Part shown: positions 10,301-18,699 of the stretch, in pieces
How the letters are laid out: each line of letters starts with the position of its first letter
Numbering within the stretch: position 1 is the stretch's first letter
Position numbers and translations under genes: made by a program
The notes under the pieces: model-generated
The model's database searches: none
Told to the model about the DNA's origin: nothing
What the model saw: only the letters and a program-made list of their open reading frames with translations
Assembly: GCA_027922465.2 (NCBI GenBank)
Contig: BQMF02000267.1
Location: 417,175-481,174, forward strand
DNA: 64,000 nt
Direction: 5' to 3'
Source of the DNA: Turritopsis dohrnii
Taxonomy: Eukaryota > Cnidaria > Hydrozoa > Anthoathecata > Oceaniidae

Positions 10301-10740
10301 CCGTATGTGTTTCCGTAAGAGAAAAAATGTCGATTTTTCTGATATTTGTAAGAATGTTCGAAATCTCAGCAAAATTTGACCATAATCCTCTGACGTTTAA
10401 ATGAAAGATATTCATACCCTTCCCATCAGTAAATTCACGTATTTCATCGAATGTATTAGGTCCAGGACACTTCTCAACGTCGCCACATAAAAGCAACATC
10501 ATAAATAACCATCTGCTTCGTCTGGAGAAGTAAATTCTCTCTTTGCTGATACTTGTAAAAAAGCACGAATCGATGTTACAAATGTCACTATCTTCGACAA
10601 TTTCCATGCCAGGTTTAAAATAAAGCGAATAACTTCCATTAGAGCATAAATAAAAACGTTTCTGCAGCGATAATATAACAAATAATAGAGCAGCTACGAA
10701 CGCCACTACTCTCGAAGCCGCCATCTTGAAAATGTCACAG
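7340..10740 (-). mobile_element. Full-length LINE (L2/CR1 group) inserted into the Ngaro reverse transcriptase
   Basis: The element reads right to left: a short leader (about 10725-10740), one long ORF, about 270 bases of 3' untranslated sequence and an A-rich tail (the T-rich run at 7340-7372 on the + strand). The host reading frame is interrupted exactly at its ends. The intact ORF and long A-rich tail suggest a recent insertion, younger than the decay of the host element. No clear target duplication is present on the left; instead a 12-base phrase (ttgaaacatggt) is doubled in tandem at 10741-10764 on the right. Confidence 0.8.
7614..10724 (-). CDS. LINE ORF2-type protein: 2A-like motif, AP endonuclease, reverse transcriptase
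   Basis: An uninterrupted 1036-residue protein. Order: a hydrophobic N-terminus (residues 8-20) that could be a signal sequence; a second hydrophobic run ending in LLLCGDVEKCPGP (77-89), which matches the 2A ribosome-skipping motif except for C in place of the conserved N; an AP-type endonuclease with FHLNVRG, LTETHTG, LILGDLNVDF and SFSDHEPI; a linker; then a reverse transcriptase with FLDLTKAFD (about 683), SGVPQGSVLGPLLF and KYADDT (about 770). All catalytic residues expected in both enzymes are present. The start context, CAAG then ATGGCGGC, is usual for such elements. The protein would nick target DNA and copy its own RNA there. Because 2A is altered, separation of the N-terminal segment may be weak or absent. 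Confidence 0.88.
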   Translation of the reverse strand: MAASRVVAFVAALLFVILSLQKRFYLCSNGSYSLYFKPGMEIVEDSDICNIDSCFFTSISKERIYFSRRSRWLFMMLLLCGDVEKCPGPNTFDEIREFTDGKGMNIFHLNVRGLWSNFAEISNILTNIRKIDIFSLTETHTGDEPEDKFAINGYTFIHKSRKLGRGGGIAFYVADHIIYTRRHDLERNEIEGIWLEICPRNAKSYLLSVIYRPPDNSKYLDKNFTSILSDVLSLTLNGIKEVLILGDLNVDFLKKTDHVDIKTALTLHGFKQVIKLPTRIAETSRTLIDIIATTNSTVISKSKVIPISFSDHEPICCTRKQHHTRYIGKIINCRNYKNYDRNKFSQALASQKLEAVYNATDVNTAWSLLKDMICRTYDSMAPLIRKNVRGKPCDWMTADLKKEMNLRDQLLRKSRRTQLEADITAYKRMRNKVNSKVRKTKIAYQRRLFEENSGNPETFWRSIKKVFSLKSNSQATTTLQIDGNLVTDHRSIANEFCRFFSDVVHSLKKSAFVLTNSIWKYHKERPVEIIPKFRLVPITVNETMKHLKSLKRKKSVRLDDIPSWLLKDCMEVVAEPLTHIINMSFVTPTFPNDWKRTKVLPLFKSGAKSSVNNYRPISVIPAVSKIIEKVVHEQLTTHLESNKLINNNQFGFRPRRSTELAATIFIDSLKLKVNDGKMVGAIFLDLTKAFDMLSHGKLLSKLTSFGIDGLEHEWFTDYLFGRCQQVQFKNTLSDEHPVSSGVPQGSVLGPLLFTMFFNDLSTVVRHSEVVKYADDTVLFVAGKDLYIIETRLSSDMNCILKWCFENELILNLGAGKTEAMLFGSKNNLSKQNSSLNVTYGYQTVRVTSSYKYLGVLIEPSLSLSSNFDSTYRKASGRLRLLNRIRPLITDKAALAIYQSMVQPVLTYCGFVHLRNSQTQLLKLQSLHRRACSIIGNDSLIPHDTIKLMEMRSCNFIRRCLDNNDSVCENFKNYFKKTNHTRNTRNNGNILKLPKLRLEYARGCFSYTGAHIYNSLPLDIRKSDSNAFLLKLRNHYL

Positions 10741-11160
10741 TTGAAACATGGTTTGAAACATGGTTACCACCACATACCAATTGCCCCAGAGCATCAAAAG
10801 TATTTGGGTTTTGCATGGACTTTTCCAAACGGTGTCACCAAGTATTTTGTATTCGTCAATTTAATTTTTGGATTGGCCAGTGTTTGCTACACGCCTTCAC
10901 AAAATTGATACGATCAATCGTCAGAAAATGGCGTTCCAAAGGCATATTTTCAGCGATTTATCTCGACGATGGGATATTTGGTTCTCATTCGTATCAAATC
11001 TCTGCATCCCATTCTAAAACAATTCAAAACAACTGAAAACGTGCTGGTTTAACAATAAATTTCCAAAAATCAAATTTAAAGCCTAGTCAATTTGGCAAAT
11101 GACTAGGTTTTGAGATACTAAGTTGATGATTTTTAAAATACCACAAGACTAGATAAAAAA
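10741..11160 (+). pseudogene. Ngaro-like reverse transcriptase, second fragment (after the LINE)
   Basis: Resumes with LKHGYHHIPIAPEHQKYLGF and FVNLIFGLASVCYT, then in a second frame LIRSIVRKWRSKGIF and the active site YLDDGIFGS (about 10963-10989). These are motifs A to C of a DIRS/Ngaro reverse transcriptase. At least one frame change lies near 10900, and the following thumb region (11041-11160) reads as AGLTINFQKS and PQDKIKNLK only with further shifts. The gene is dead in this copy. Confidence 0.8.
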
Positions 11161-11970
11161 TTTAAAAACTCTTATTGCGAATTGTCTCCTTTCTATTAGT
11201 AACAGCGGAGCAAATATCTAAGATTGCTGGTCACTTATCTCAATGTCATTAGCATTAGGAAATATCACCAATTACTACTTACCGCGAGTATATGTTGTGA
11301 AATACGTCTCACAGTCTGTTGCTTTTATGTTGCTAAACGAGCGTGTTCAGTGGAATACTGTTAGCTAACGTTAATGTGTACAGAATCATCGAAGCGGGAA
11401 GTTCAAAGCCCCATTTGCAGTCATTAGCCATTGAAATATTAAATCTATGCGTATCTAATGATATCGAGATTTTACCTCAATGGATTCCCAGGAGTGAAAA
11501 CAAAATTGCTGACGAAATTTCGAGTGCAAGTGATACAGATAATTGGAGTATCGATAATGACACGTTCAATTGAGGAGACGTTCGGGAAATTCACTATTGA
11601 CAGATTCGCGGATCACTTAAACAAGCGAACAAAAAGATTCAATTGTCCTGAGGTCGAAGCAGTAAATACGTTCACTACCACCTGGAGAAACGATTTTAAT
11701 TGGCTATGTCCTTCTGTTAAATTGATCGCTCAGACCTTGGTTCATCTGAAGTTTTGTCAAGGGAAAGGAGTTCTGTTTGTACCAAGTTGGCCATCATAAT
11801 TTTGGCCATTGTTAACCGAAAATGGTATAGTGTTCAAACCATTTGTACGACAGGTGTTGCAGCTTAACCCTTACTTTTTAAATAACAGTTCCACACAGTC
11901 TGTTTTTCACGGTATCGCTAAATTTCCGTCCTTGGCATTGTTAATCGATTTTCAAGAACCTTAATTACTT
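11160..11970 (+). pseudogene. Ngaro-like RNase H and downstream region, broken
   Basis: Frames at 11343-11573 and 11458-11799 together carry the pieces expected after a DIRS/Ngaro RT: an RNase H end (LPQWIPRSENKIADEIS) and the conserved segment DRFADHLNKRTKRFNCP with NWLCPSVKLI and LFVPSWPS. The two frames overlap and are offset, so at least one frameshift separates them; degraded continuation can be followed to about 11970. The region links the RNase H to the recombinase in related elements. Confidence 0.7.
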
Positions 11971-12084
11971 TGTTCTAATGTTATGTTGTAAGTCTACATT
12001 TTCAATAAAAAATTCGTGTACAAATCACCTTAGTCATTGTATAACCTTTCACATCTCATTTTAATAGTTCTATCCTGGAACAAT

Positions 12085-12535
12085 TGTGAGCGTAGTGAAT
12101 AAACTCCTGTTCTACCGGAAAACAGGTATTCATGATGTTTTTTCATGAGGGCTCAAAAACTATGTTGAAAAAAAAAAAAAACTTCTCTCAAATTGGGGAA
12201 TAGGTAACTCCTAGATAGTATTGTAACGGTAAAACAAGAAACCGTTTGTGGAGGCACAATATCTGTGTCTGTGAAGGCTCTGCGCCGTGTTGAGAAAAAC
12301 TCCTGTCCTATTGTGGAACAGGTACACCACTGTGAAGGCCTCAAGCCTTTGTTGAGAAAAACTCCTGTCCCATTGGGGAGCAGGTACGCTACTGATATTA
12401 TTGTAACGGTAACAAGAAACCGTTTGTCGAGGCAGAATATCTATGCCTGTGAAGGCTCTGAGCCGTGTTGAGAAAAACTCCTGTTCCATTGGGAAACGGG
12501 TATCCCTTCTGAATGGTAACGGTAATAAGAAACCG
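12085..12535 (+). repeat. Hairpin-rich imperfect tandem repeat between RNase H and recombinase of the Ngaro-like element
   Basis: A composite phrase recurs three to four times: gttgagaaaaactcctgt, then a small hairpin (CCTG...CAGG or CCTGT...CGGG around a cattgggg-type loop), then aacggtaa...aagaaaccgtt (6 bp stem), then a GGCTC/GAGCC or GGCCT hairpin. Starts of the gagaaaaactcctgt block lie near 12290, 12353 and 12470. Stops are present in all forward frames except the one running into the recombinase, so I read it as structured non-coding DNA or RNA. Confidence 0.55.
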
Positions 12536-12599
12536 TTAGTGGCGCAAGGATATGTATGCCGTTGCTACTTTGCAATAATTTTTCCTATAGATGGGCTAA

Positions 12600-13575
12600 A
12601 TTTTGGGTTTTGGAGAAAACTTGATGAAATACAGGATCCTCGTCTTCAAACGAAAGCTGGAGCACTTCCTGAGTTAATGAAAGCTGTGTATGCTAGTTCG
12701 ACACTGTTGAAATACAAGCCTGCTTGGAACCAATGGTTACAATGGTCCAGCCAATATGAAGAAGTCCAATCTTGTCCACTGATACATTTTTTGTGGCTCT
12801 GTATATCAATGACTTCGTTTTCTACACAATCCTCCATATCAACAATAACCAGCGCGTTTTGCGATATACGCTGGGGTCACATTAACACAGGTTTCCAGTC
12901 CCCGAGAGACTCTCCATTTGTGAAGTTGGGGTTTGAAGGAGCTAAAAGGATATCTTCAACATCCCCAAAGCAAAGGAAAGAACCGCTTACAGTAGAATAC
13001 ATAAGAGCATTTATTAATAAATTTGGATTCAACAAGAACATAGTACAACTTCGATTTGTGGTGATATGTGTTCTTGGTTTCGCTGGATTTTTTCGAATCA
13101 GTGAAGTCTTGAGCTTGCGGATTAAGCACATTACATTTTTTGATAATTGCATCGATATATTCATTTTCAAGTCTAAATGTGACCAGTTAAGAGAAGGTAG
13201 CATTGTAAAAATAAGCAAAACTGGAACTTCAACTTGTCCAGTGTACTGGTTGCAAAAGTATCTTCAACTTTCTAGTTTACAAGCACAAGAAGGTTTTCTT
13301 CTATGTCGATGTAGAAAGACTACACCTGGACACAGCATCGAATCAAACCATCCGAAAAGCTACCAGATTGCACTACAAACATCTTTGGATCATTTTAAAC
13401 AACTGTATCCAACAAAAGCATTAAAGTTTGGTTTACATTCTCTGAGATCTGGTGGAGATTCCACCACTGCTAACAACAATGTATCAGATTGAATTATTAA
13501 GAAACATGGTCGTTGGTCATCTAATTCAAGCAGAAAATAATATATCAAAGATTCTAAAGCAAAAAGGCTTTGCAT
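12600..13575 (+). pseudogene. Ngaro-like tyrosine recombinase with two in-frame stops
   Basis: Recognisable from about 12600 (LDEIQDPRLQTK): an N-terminal core-binding part (STLLKYKPAWNQWLQW), then the catalytic domain with the first arginine in GFFRISEVLSLR (about 13087), and HSLRSGG (about 13435), the H-x-x-R of the family. A TGA at 13490-13492 ends the frame just after the SLRSGG box. Beyond it, in the same frame, the HGRW box (about 13505-13516) is followed by a TAA at 13538-13540, and the expected nucleophile tyrosine context follows at once (YIKDS). Both stops would remove the C-terminal catalytic tyrosine. The frame stays open upstream to 12443, but that part is the hairpin repeat and not homologous. 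The enzyme would circularise and integrate the element. Confidence 0.82.
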
Positions 13576-13617
13576 TTCTAAGTCTTTTGCGCTCTAACCA
13601 CTCTTTTCACAATCTCA

Positions 13618-13719
13618 GATATGCTGTTACCAGAATATACCAAAATGCTCCGAAATTTGTTGTTTTTCTTGTGTAGTGTATGTTAGGGTTTGGGTTAATG
13701 AGGTAAGAATTGGAAAGAA
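13618..13719 (+). repeat. Ngaro split repeat B1
   Basis: 102 bp, identical to B2 (14189-14290), joined without a gap to A2. Confidence 0.9.
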
Positions 13720-13894
13720 GCGATATTTCCGCCGTTTCACAGATAAGGCGGAAATGCAGTTTCTTTCACAGTTCTGGACGATATCTAGTTTGCTATATAT
13801 GTTAGCGCATGCGCTTAGCATGCGTATAAAAGGGAAGAACGATGTAGTATCGTTCTCGGTTTTGTCATATCGTATGCGGCAAGTGTTCTGTAAA
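13720..13894 (+). repeat. Ngaro split repeat A2
   Basis: 175 bp, identical to A1, including the TATA box (13825-13832) and hairpin. The 294 bases between A2 and B2 (13895-14188) are unique within the window. Confidence 0.9.
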
Positions 13895-14188
13895 TTTAGC
13901 TCATTATTTTATTCTTTTTATTTTATGTCACATCGAATTGGTCTATCGGACATCAATCGAAGAGGAAGAAAATCGATGTTAAGGTGGAGTAAGTTGAAGC
14001 CGGTCTTCATCCAATCAAAGTTATCTATGGGATCACGGTTTTTCCCTGCGACTCTACTTTGGCAACATCAGGGTCCAGGGTTTTTTAGCCCAGATTCTAT
14101 CAGTTACCTTTGTTCGGTGTCGTCTCGACATGGAAGGTTATTGCTTTGTACACACTAATGTGGACTTCCATGTACGGCTCTGCCGCGC

Positions 14189-14290
14189 GATATGCTGTTA
14201 CCAGAATATACCAAAATGCTCCGAAATTTGTTGTTTTTCTTGTGTAGTGTATGTTAGGGTTTGGGTTAATGAGGTAAGAATTGGAAAGAA
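14189..14290 (+). repeat. Ngaro split repeat B2 (right terminus)
   Basis: 102 bp, identical to B1. It ends in ggaaagaa at 14290; the next base starts DNA of the outer element. Confidence 0.9.
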
Positions 14291-14336
14291 TTATTGTTTA
14301 CATTCATTTCTTTTCGGCAAATGTGTTCTTACAAAG

Positions 14337-14789
14337 TCAAATTTTTTCAAAGCATGGGGTTTTATTTAGTGTGTTTTCCGTTGTAACCAACGTGATGTCA
14401 ATATTCTTCGTCTTCTCTTCTAATTTTTCTAACAAAATTTGAGCGAATCGTTTGTCTTCAGTCATTGCCGTATACTTTACTGGAACAACAAGACCAATCT
14501 CTCTTTTTCGTTTTCCAGTGACTACTTCTTTTATGCTTTTACGCTTATCACCAGTTGTTAAGAAATGGTTTAAAAGCTGGGAAAGCTCAATTGGTACATG
14601 TCCCACTAAAATATTTTCACCATCAACTGTCTATTTTTTATAAATGCCCAAAGCAAGCTTATCATATGTACGTGCTTCCTCTCTAGGATCGGGTTTACAT
14701 ATTAGCTGCTCTCCTGTTATAGGTGTCCAGTTATCCTTATACACGTGGTGACCACGAACTGGTCCTGTAAATTCAACTTTATATAACAT
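14337..14789 (-). pseudogene. HIRAN-domain protein ORF with one in-frame stop, carried by the outer TIR element
   Basis: From ATG at 14787-14789 one frame runs to the stop at 14337 (about 150 codons) with a single TAG at 14631-14633. Before it: VEFTGPVRGHHVYKDNW and GEQLICKPDPREEARTYDKLAL; after it: VGHVPIELSQLLNHFL, then GKRKREIGLVVPVKY. The order of a beta-rich segment, an ExL-x-L-x-x-x-x-DP strand and the VGHVP box matches HIRAN domains, known in Rad5/HLTF to bind 3' DNA ends. In cnidarians, stand-alone HIRAN proteins are common in repetitive sequence (from memory, not checked). It lies between the Ngaro right end and the TIR of the outer element, so it is that element's cargo or only gene. 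Function in transposition is unknown. Confidence 0.6.
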
Positions 14790-15009
14790 ATATTATATAT
14801 ATTTTTTAATGTGTATATTATAAAAGAAATAAAAAAATGTGTAACATGAATCACATACTACAATCTTGGACTCCCTACCTTGCAAGCTGAAATTTGTGAA
14901 GAAACAAATAAGCGCCCCCCTCGAACAAGCGCCCCCCTTGAATAAGCGCCCACCCTAGAGCCTCAAAAATTTAATAAGCGCCCGGGCGCTTAATCAAGGA
15001 TTTACGGTA

Positions 15010-18000
15010 CTTATATACCTATTTAAACATACTTATATACCTAAATAGAGAAAATTTACTCGCAGCATATAATACTATGACCAAACATAATTAAACATTA
15101 ATTTTACTTACAGTAGATGGTGTATGTTGTAATAATACGTTAAAAGATTGGAAACAAAGCTGCTTCTTATCGACTGTGGAATCTAAGGATCACGTATCAA
15201 ATACTTATGTTGTTTGTGAATAGAATGAGAAAAAAGTATTTCGAATAAAAAAATTGAGGCGGATAGATAAAAGAATTTGATCATAACATGATATCTTTCA
15301 TAAGGGTAAGGTAAATAATTTATAACATACAATTTAAATGTTTTGTTGTAGCGATTAAATAGCGATTAATAATAGTTCCAGTTTGATTCAGGTTTCATTT
15401 ACACTCGCAGTATTGTTTACGATCTTTTCACAAACAGCTTTCTCATTTGATGTAAAAAAACATTTGCCACCTTATTCATTATTAACTGGGACCAAAGATA
15501 TGTTTTGATAAAGATGCTAGTGATGAAGAGTCTTTAAAATACATGTGTCGGACATGTTCCCAGAGTGTAACACTTTCAGAATTGTGAGTGAAGATTTTAT
15601 TTTAACAACAATTGATTTGGTTTGATTTATGCGTTTTTGCATTTCTGAGAGGAGCGTCAACTATGGGAACCTGAAAACGAAGTCTTAAAGCATCAACCGC
15701 CGAATGAGAAAAACTCTTTTTCGTGGACCTGTTACTTTGTGTGCATGTTTTAACACCATGCTAAAATTAGTTTAAAATGCTTTTCAAGGGCACTATGCAA
15801 TATTTTGCAGGCTTTGAAGCAAATTGTTGATGCAAGTCCATAAATAAATAAAACTAGTAACCCGTGTAAAAATTTTTTACAGGTTTTAATCGATGTGAGC
15901 TGAACAGAGAGAAAGGCTTAGTATAATGAATTTTAGTATGATAAAGTTCCTCAATTGTTTGGAATGTAGAATGTTTGGAATGTAGTATCCCGTGTAGAAC
16001 ATCGTGTAGAACACGAGTTTTAATTCATCAAAAAAAAAAAAAAAAAAAAGCGCTGTGCGTCCACTTTCTTCACTTTTTACATAAATTGTATAAATTGAAG
16101 ATGCAATGCAATGGTTCCCCATGATTAAAAATATCTAACGTCAATACAGAAAAAAACACTCTTCACTCTTTTAATTAAAAATCGCTAGGTATTCCGGCTA
16201 AAGCATATTTAGTTCAACACTGGAGTTATGAACAGAAAAACTTTTTAATCAGAAGATCTGAAACACATAAAAATATTCATAATAAATCTTTCACGATACG
16301 ATATATGCAGTAGTAAAAATAAATTGTGCGTACAGGTAAACAACAAAAAGATTAAAATCGCTGTAACTGTTCATGGAATTCACACCCCAATGTAAATAAA
16401 AGCCAAAACGCGAAAGTCGTAAAAGTGTCGAAATGTAAATTAAAAACAATTGCGATTTTCTTTACGAACCCAGACCGTCATGATTAAAAACCATGATATT
16501 CATTTCTTCAATCCCGTATTATTTGAAAAGTAATGACGCAGAAACCCTATTAATACTATAAGAAAAAATAAAACAAACAAACAAAAAAGTTCTAAAGCGT
16601 ACTTACCCTAAAAACATTAATTAATCTTCGCGCAATACTTTCGTTGTTGTCTATTGTTTGATCTCACGAATAATCAAAACATTTGAAACGATTAAATGCA
16701 ATGCAATGTTTTCCCCTATACTAATCGTAGAATAATATTAACCGCCGTGGTCTGACACTCCATTATGAATAAGTGACCGCAAAAACGACCCGAAATTTTA
16801 GAGACTGAAAGCGTGAAAAAAGCGGATGCACACTCAGGATTAGTATATAGATTGGTGTAGGTGGCGTATATAGTGAACGCCAGTATATAGTGAACCAAAA
16901 GTTTTTTCTTTGTTTTTTGTTTATTCCAACATGGAATACTTCTATTAGAACTTCCCTTTTCGCCCCAGATTGGCCAAACATACTGTTAATGACTCCTACA
17001 GCTTTAGCTTTTCTTACCGCTAAAACATGCGAGCGCATGATTAGTTTGATCACGTGTCACTTATTTCATTCTAGTTACTATCCAAGATATGTTTGGATTA
17101 CTTAGTGTGATGGAAGCTGGTGGCTAGCTGGGGAAGGAAGATGCATATCTAACGTCGACCGTAGAAAATTTCGTCGTGATAGCAAGAACGTCGGAATGTT
17201 TAAATTCCATGAGTGGGAAAAAGTTCATTTCATGTTGCCTGCTGGCTGTTCCTGTAGAATGCGCTCTGGGTCTATCTTTGAAAGCTTTATCAAATACAAA
17301 TAATCGATTACTTTTGTTATGTTTAAGAAGGTGGGTGGGGAATTGAATATGTGAAACAGAAATGGAAACTCCCTTCTTTTTTTTAACTCTTGGACTTAAC
17401 GAAAAACTTGAAATAACATTCTACTTTATCTACTTTTCGTAACTGTCAATAAAAAGGCTTTTCCTTACACAAGCAATTTTCAGCCTCATTTAAAGCTGCC
17501 AGTAATTGTATTGTAAAAAGAATAATTGTTATTTCATTAAAAGACAAACCTCGAACTTATATCTCCTTTTCTTTTCTATTACCCCGATGCGTGTCAACTT
17601 TTTGAAGTGGGTTTGGGAAGTTAAGTTTACATGAAGCATATAACACCGTCGAAGCCAGGGTGTCTTGACTTTTCGAGGGCAGCAAAGAAAACCGTGATGA
17701 ATAATACTGAAAGAAATTTAGTCCATTGACAGAAAATATTGCAGCGACCGCAAGATTTATGAGGAAAAAGTTATCATTAGGGTAAAAGACAATTATGCGG
17801 AAAATAAATATTCCTTTGAGGTCTACGATTTAATTATTGAAACGAACGTTATTTTATCTATCGCACAAAGTTCTTAAAATAGTGAACACGGGATTTTCCA
17901 TGGATTTCTATCAATGAGAAAATACAAAATGATGCTAATATAGTAGATTTGGATACAGTGCTTTTTTAGAAGTTATAGTTAGGGATATTTCCCCCTAGTA

Positions 18001-18690
18001 TACAGCCCCGCAGATCATTGCAAGGGAAGGTCCTTAAATTTTAGTAAGTAAATTTTGCTGTGGCGAATAAAAAAGCTTAAGTGTCGAGGACCATATGAAA
18101 ATTTTTTGGAAAAAATAAAATAAAAGTCCATACGATATTGTGTACGATATCTGGTACTAGCATCATATACACTCAGTTTTCTACTTTTCTTATATTTCGA
18201 CTTTCAACAAAATCTTCATCAGAGTTATAGTTTATAGTTTTTTTCTGATGATGATTTTGTTTACGCTGTCATTAGTTTTAGGTATGTATAATATACTTTC
18301 GTTAAATGCAATTCTGGCATTGATTATATGTAATATATCTTTATATTCTTTTGTTGAATACCAAAACCTCAATTTACTTAAATTTGAATTTTCTGTCCTT
18401 TTTACTTGTATCCACTCTAATCAGTGGTTTCTGATGCGACCTCTGAAATGAACCACAATAATATCATAGATGCAATAGTAAATTCAAAACCTACCAACTT
18501 CCATCACAGGATTATTAGAATATGCCCTTATTCCAATTAGAACCATATTTCCAGGATATCTTAAACGCCACCTCCAAGGAAAATAAAGATTGTTTTCATA
18601 ATTGTTATTACCTTAGTTATAATAGCAGGTAAAACGTTGGATTGAATCACATCACAAGGAAGAGATAAATAACGTGAAAAGTAAAACAAA
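15010..18690. other. Unassigned AT-rich intergenic DNA
   Basis: After the 22 bp tandem flank (15008-15041) I see no gene or named repeat. There is an A/T homopolymer near 16030-16050, a doubled phrase (tatatagtgaac) at about 16865-16895, and several ORFs of 60-96 codons without family resemblance. Single exons of a host gene cannot be excluded. Confidence 0.4.
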
Positions 18691-18699
18691 CAGTTAGTA

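Larger units (their letters stand above)
5875..14290 (+). mobile_element. Ngaro-like tyrosine-recombinase retrotransposon with split direct repeats, interrupted by a LINE
   Basis: Repeat order is A1 (5875-6049), internal genes, B1 (13618-13719) joined directly to A2 (13720-13894), then B2 (14189-14290). This A1-B1A2-B2 order is diagnostic of Ngaro/PAT-type elements, where joining of B2 to A1 in a circle recreates the internal B1A2 junction; here both junctions read ggaaagaa|gcgatattt. Genes in order: Gag-like, reverse transcriptase, RNase H, tyrosine recombinase. There is no target duplication, as expected for recombinase-mediated insertion. A1/A2 and B1/B2 are identical, yet the RT and recombinase frames are broken. 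No methyltransferase domain is seen, which favours Ngaro over DIRS1. Confidence 0.85.
5644..15009. mobile_element. TA-flanked terminal-inverted-repeat DNA element (outermost of a three-level nest)
   Basis: Bases 5646-5669 (ccgtaaatcc...gcgccc) are the perfect reverse complement of 14984-15007, a 24 bp terminal inverted repeat, and both ends are flanked by TA. Inside each end is a string of the degenerate motif aagcgcccccc in direct and inverted copies. The flanks agree: tatttaaaca before the left TA recurs 11 bases beyond the right TA in a 22 bp tandem pair (15008-15041), so both ends probably belong to one insertion into that repeat. TA duplication fits the Tc1/mariner/pogo group. No transposase is seen; the only ORF that belongs to this layer is the HIRAN pseudogene. 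Without the nested Ngaro element the unit would be about 950 bp. Confidence 0.65.

Noticed and set aside
12443..12600. Extension of the recombinase ORF into the hairpin repeat as its true start
   Set aside because: This part encodes repeat DNA without protein resemblance; homology starts near 12600.
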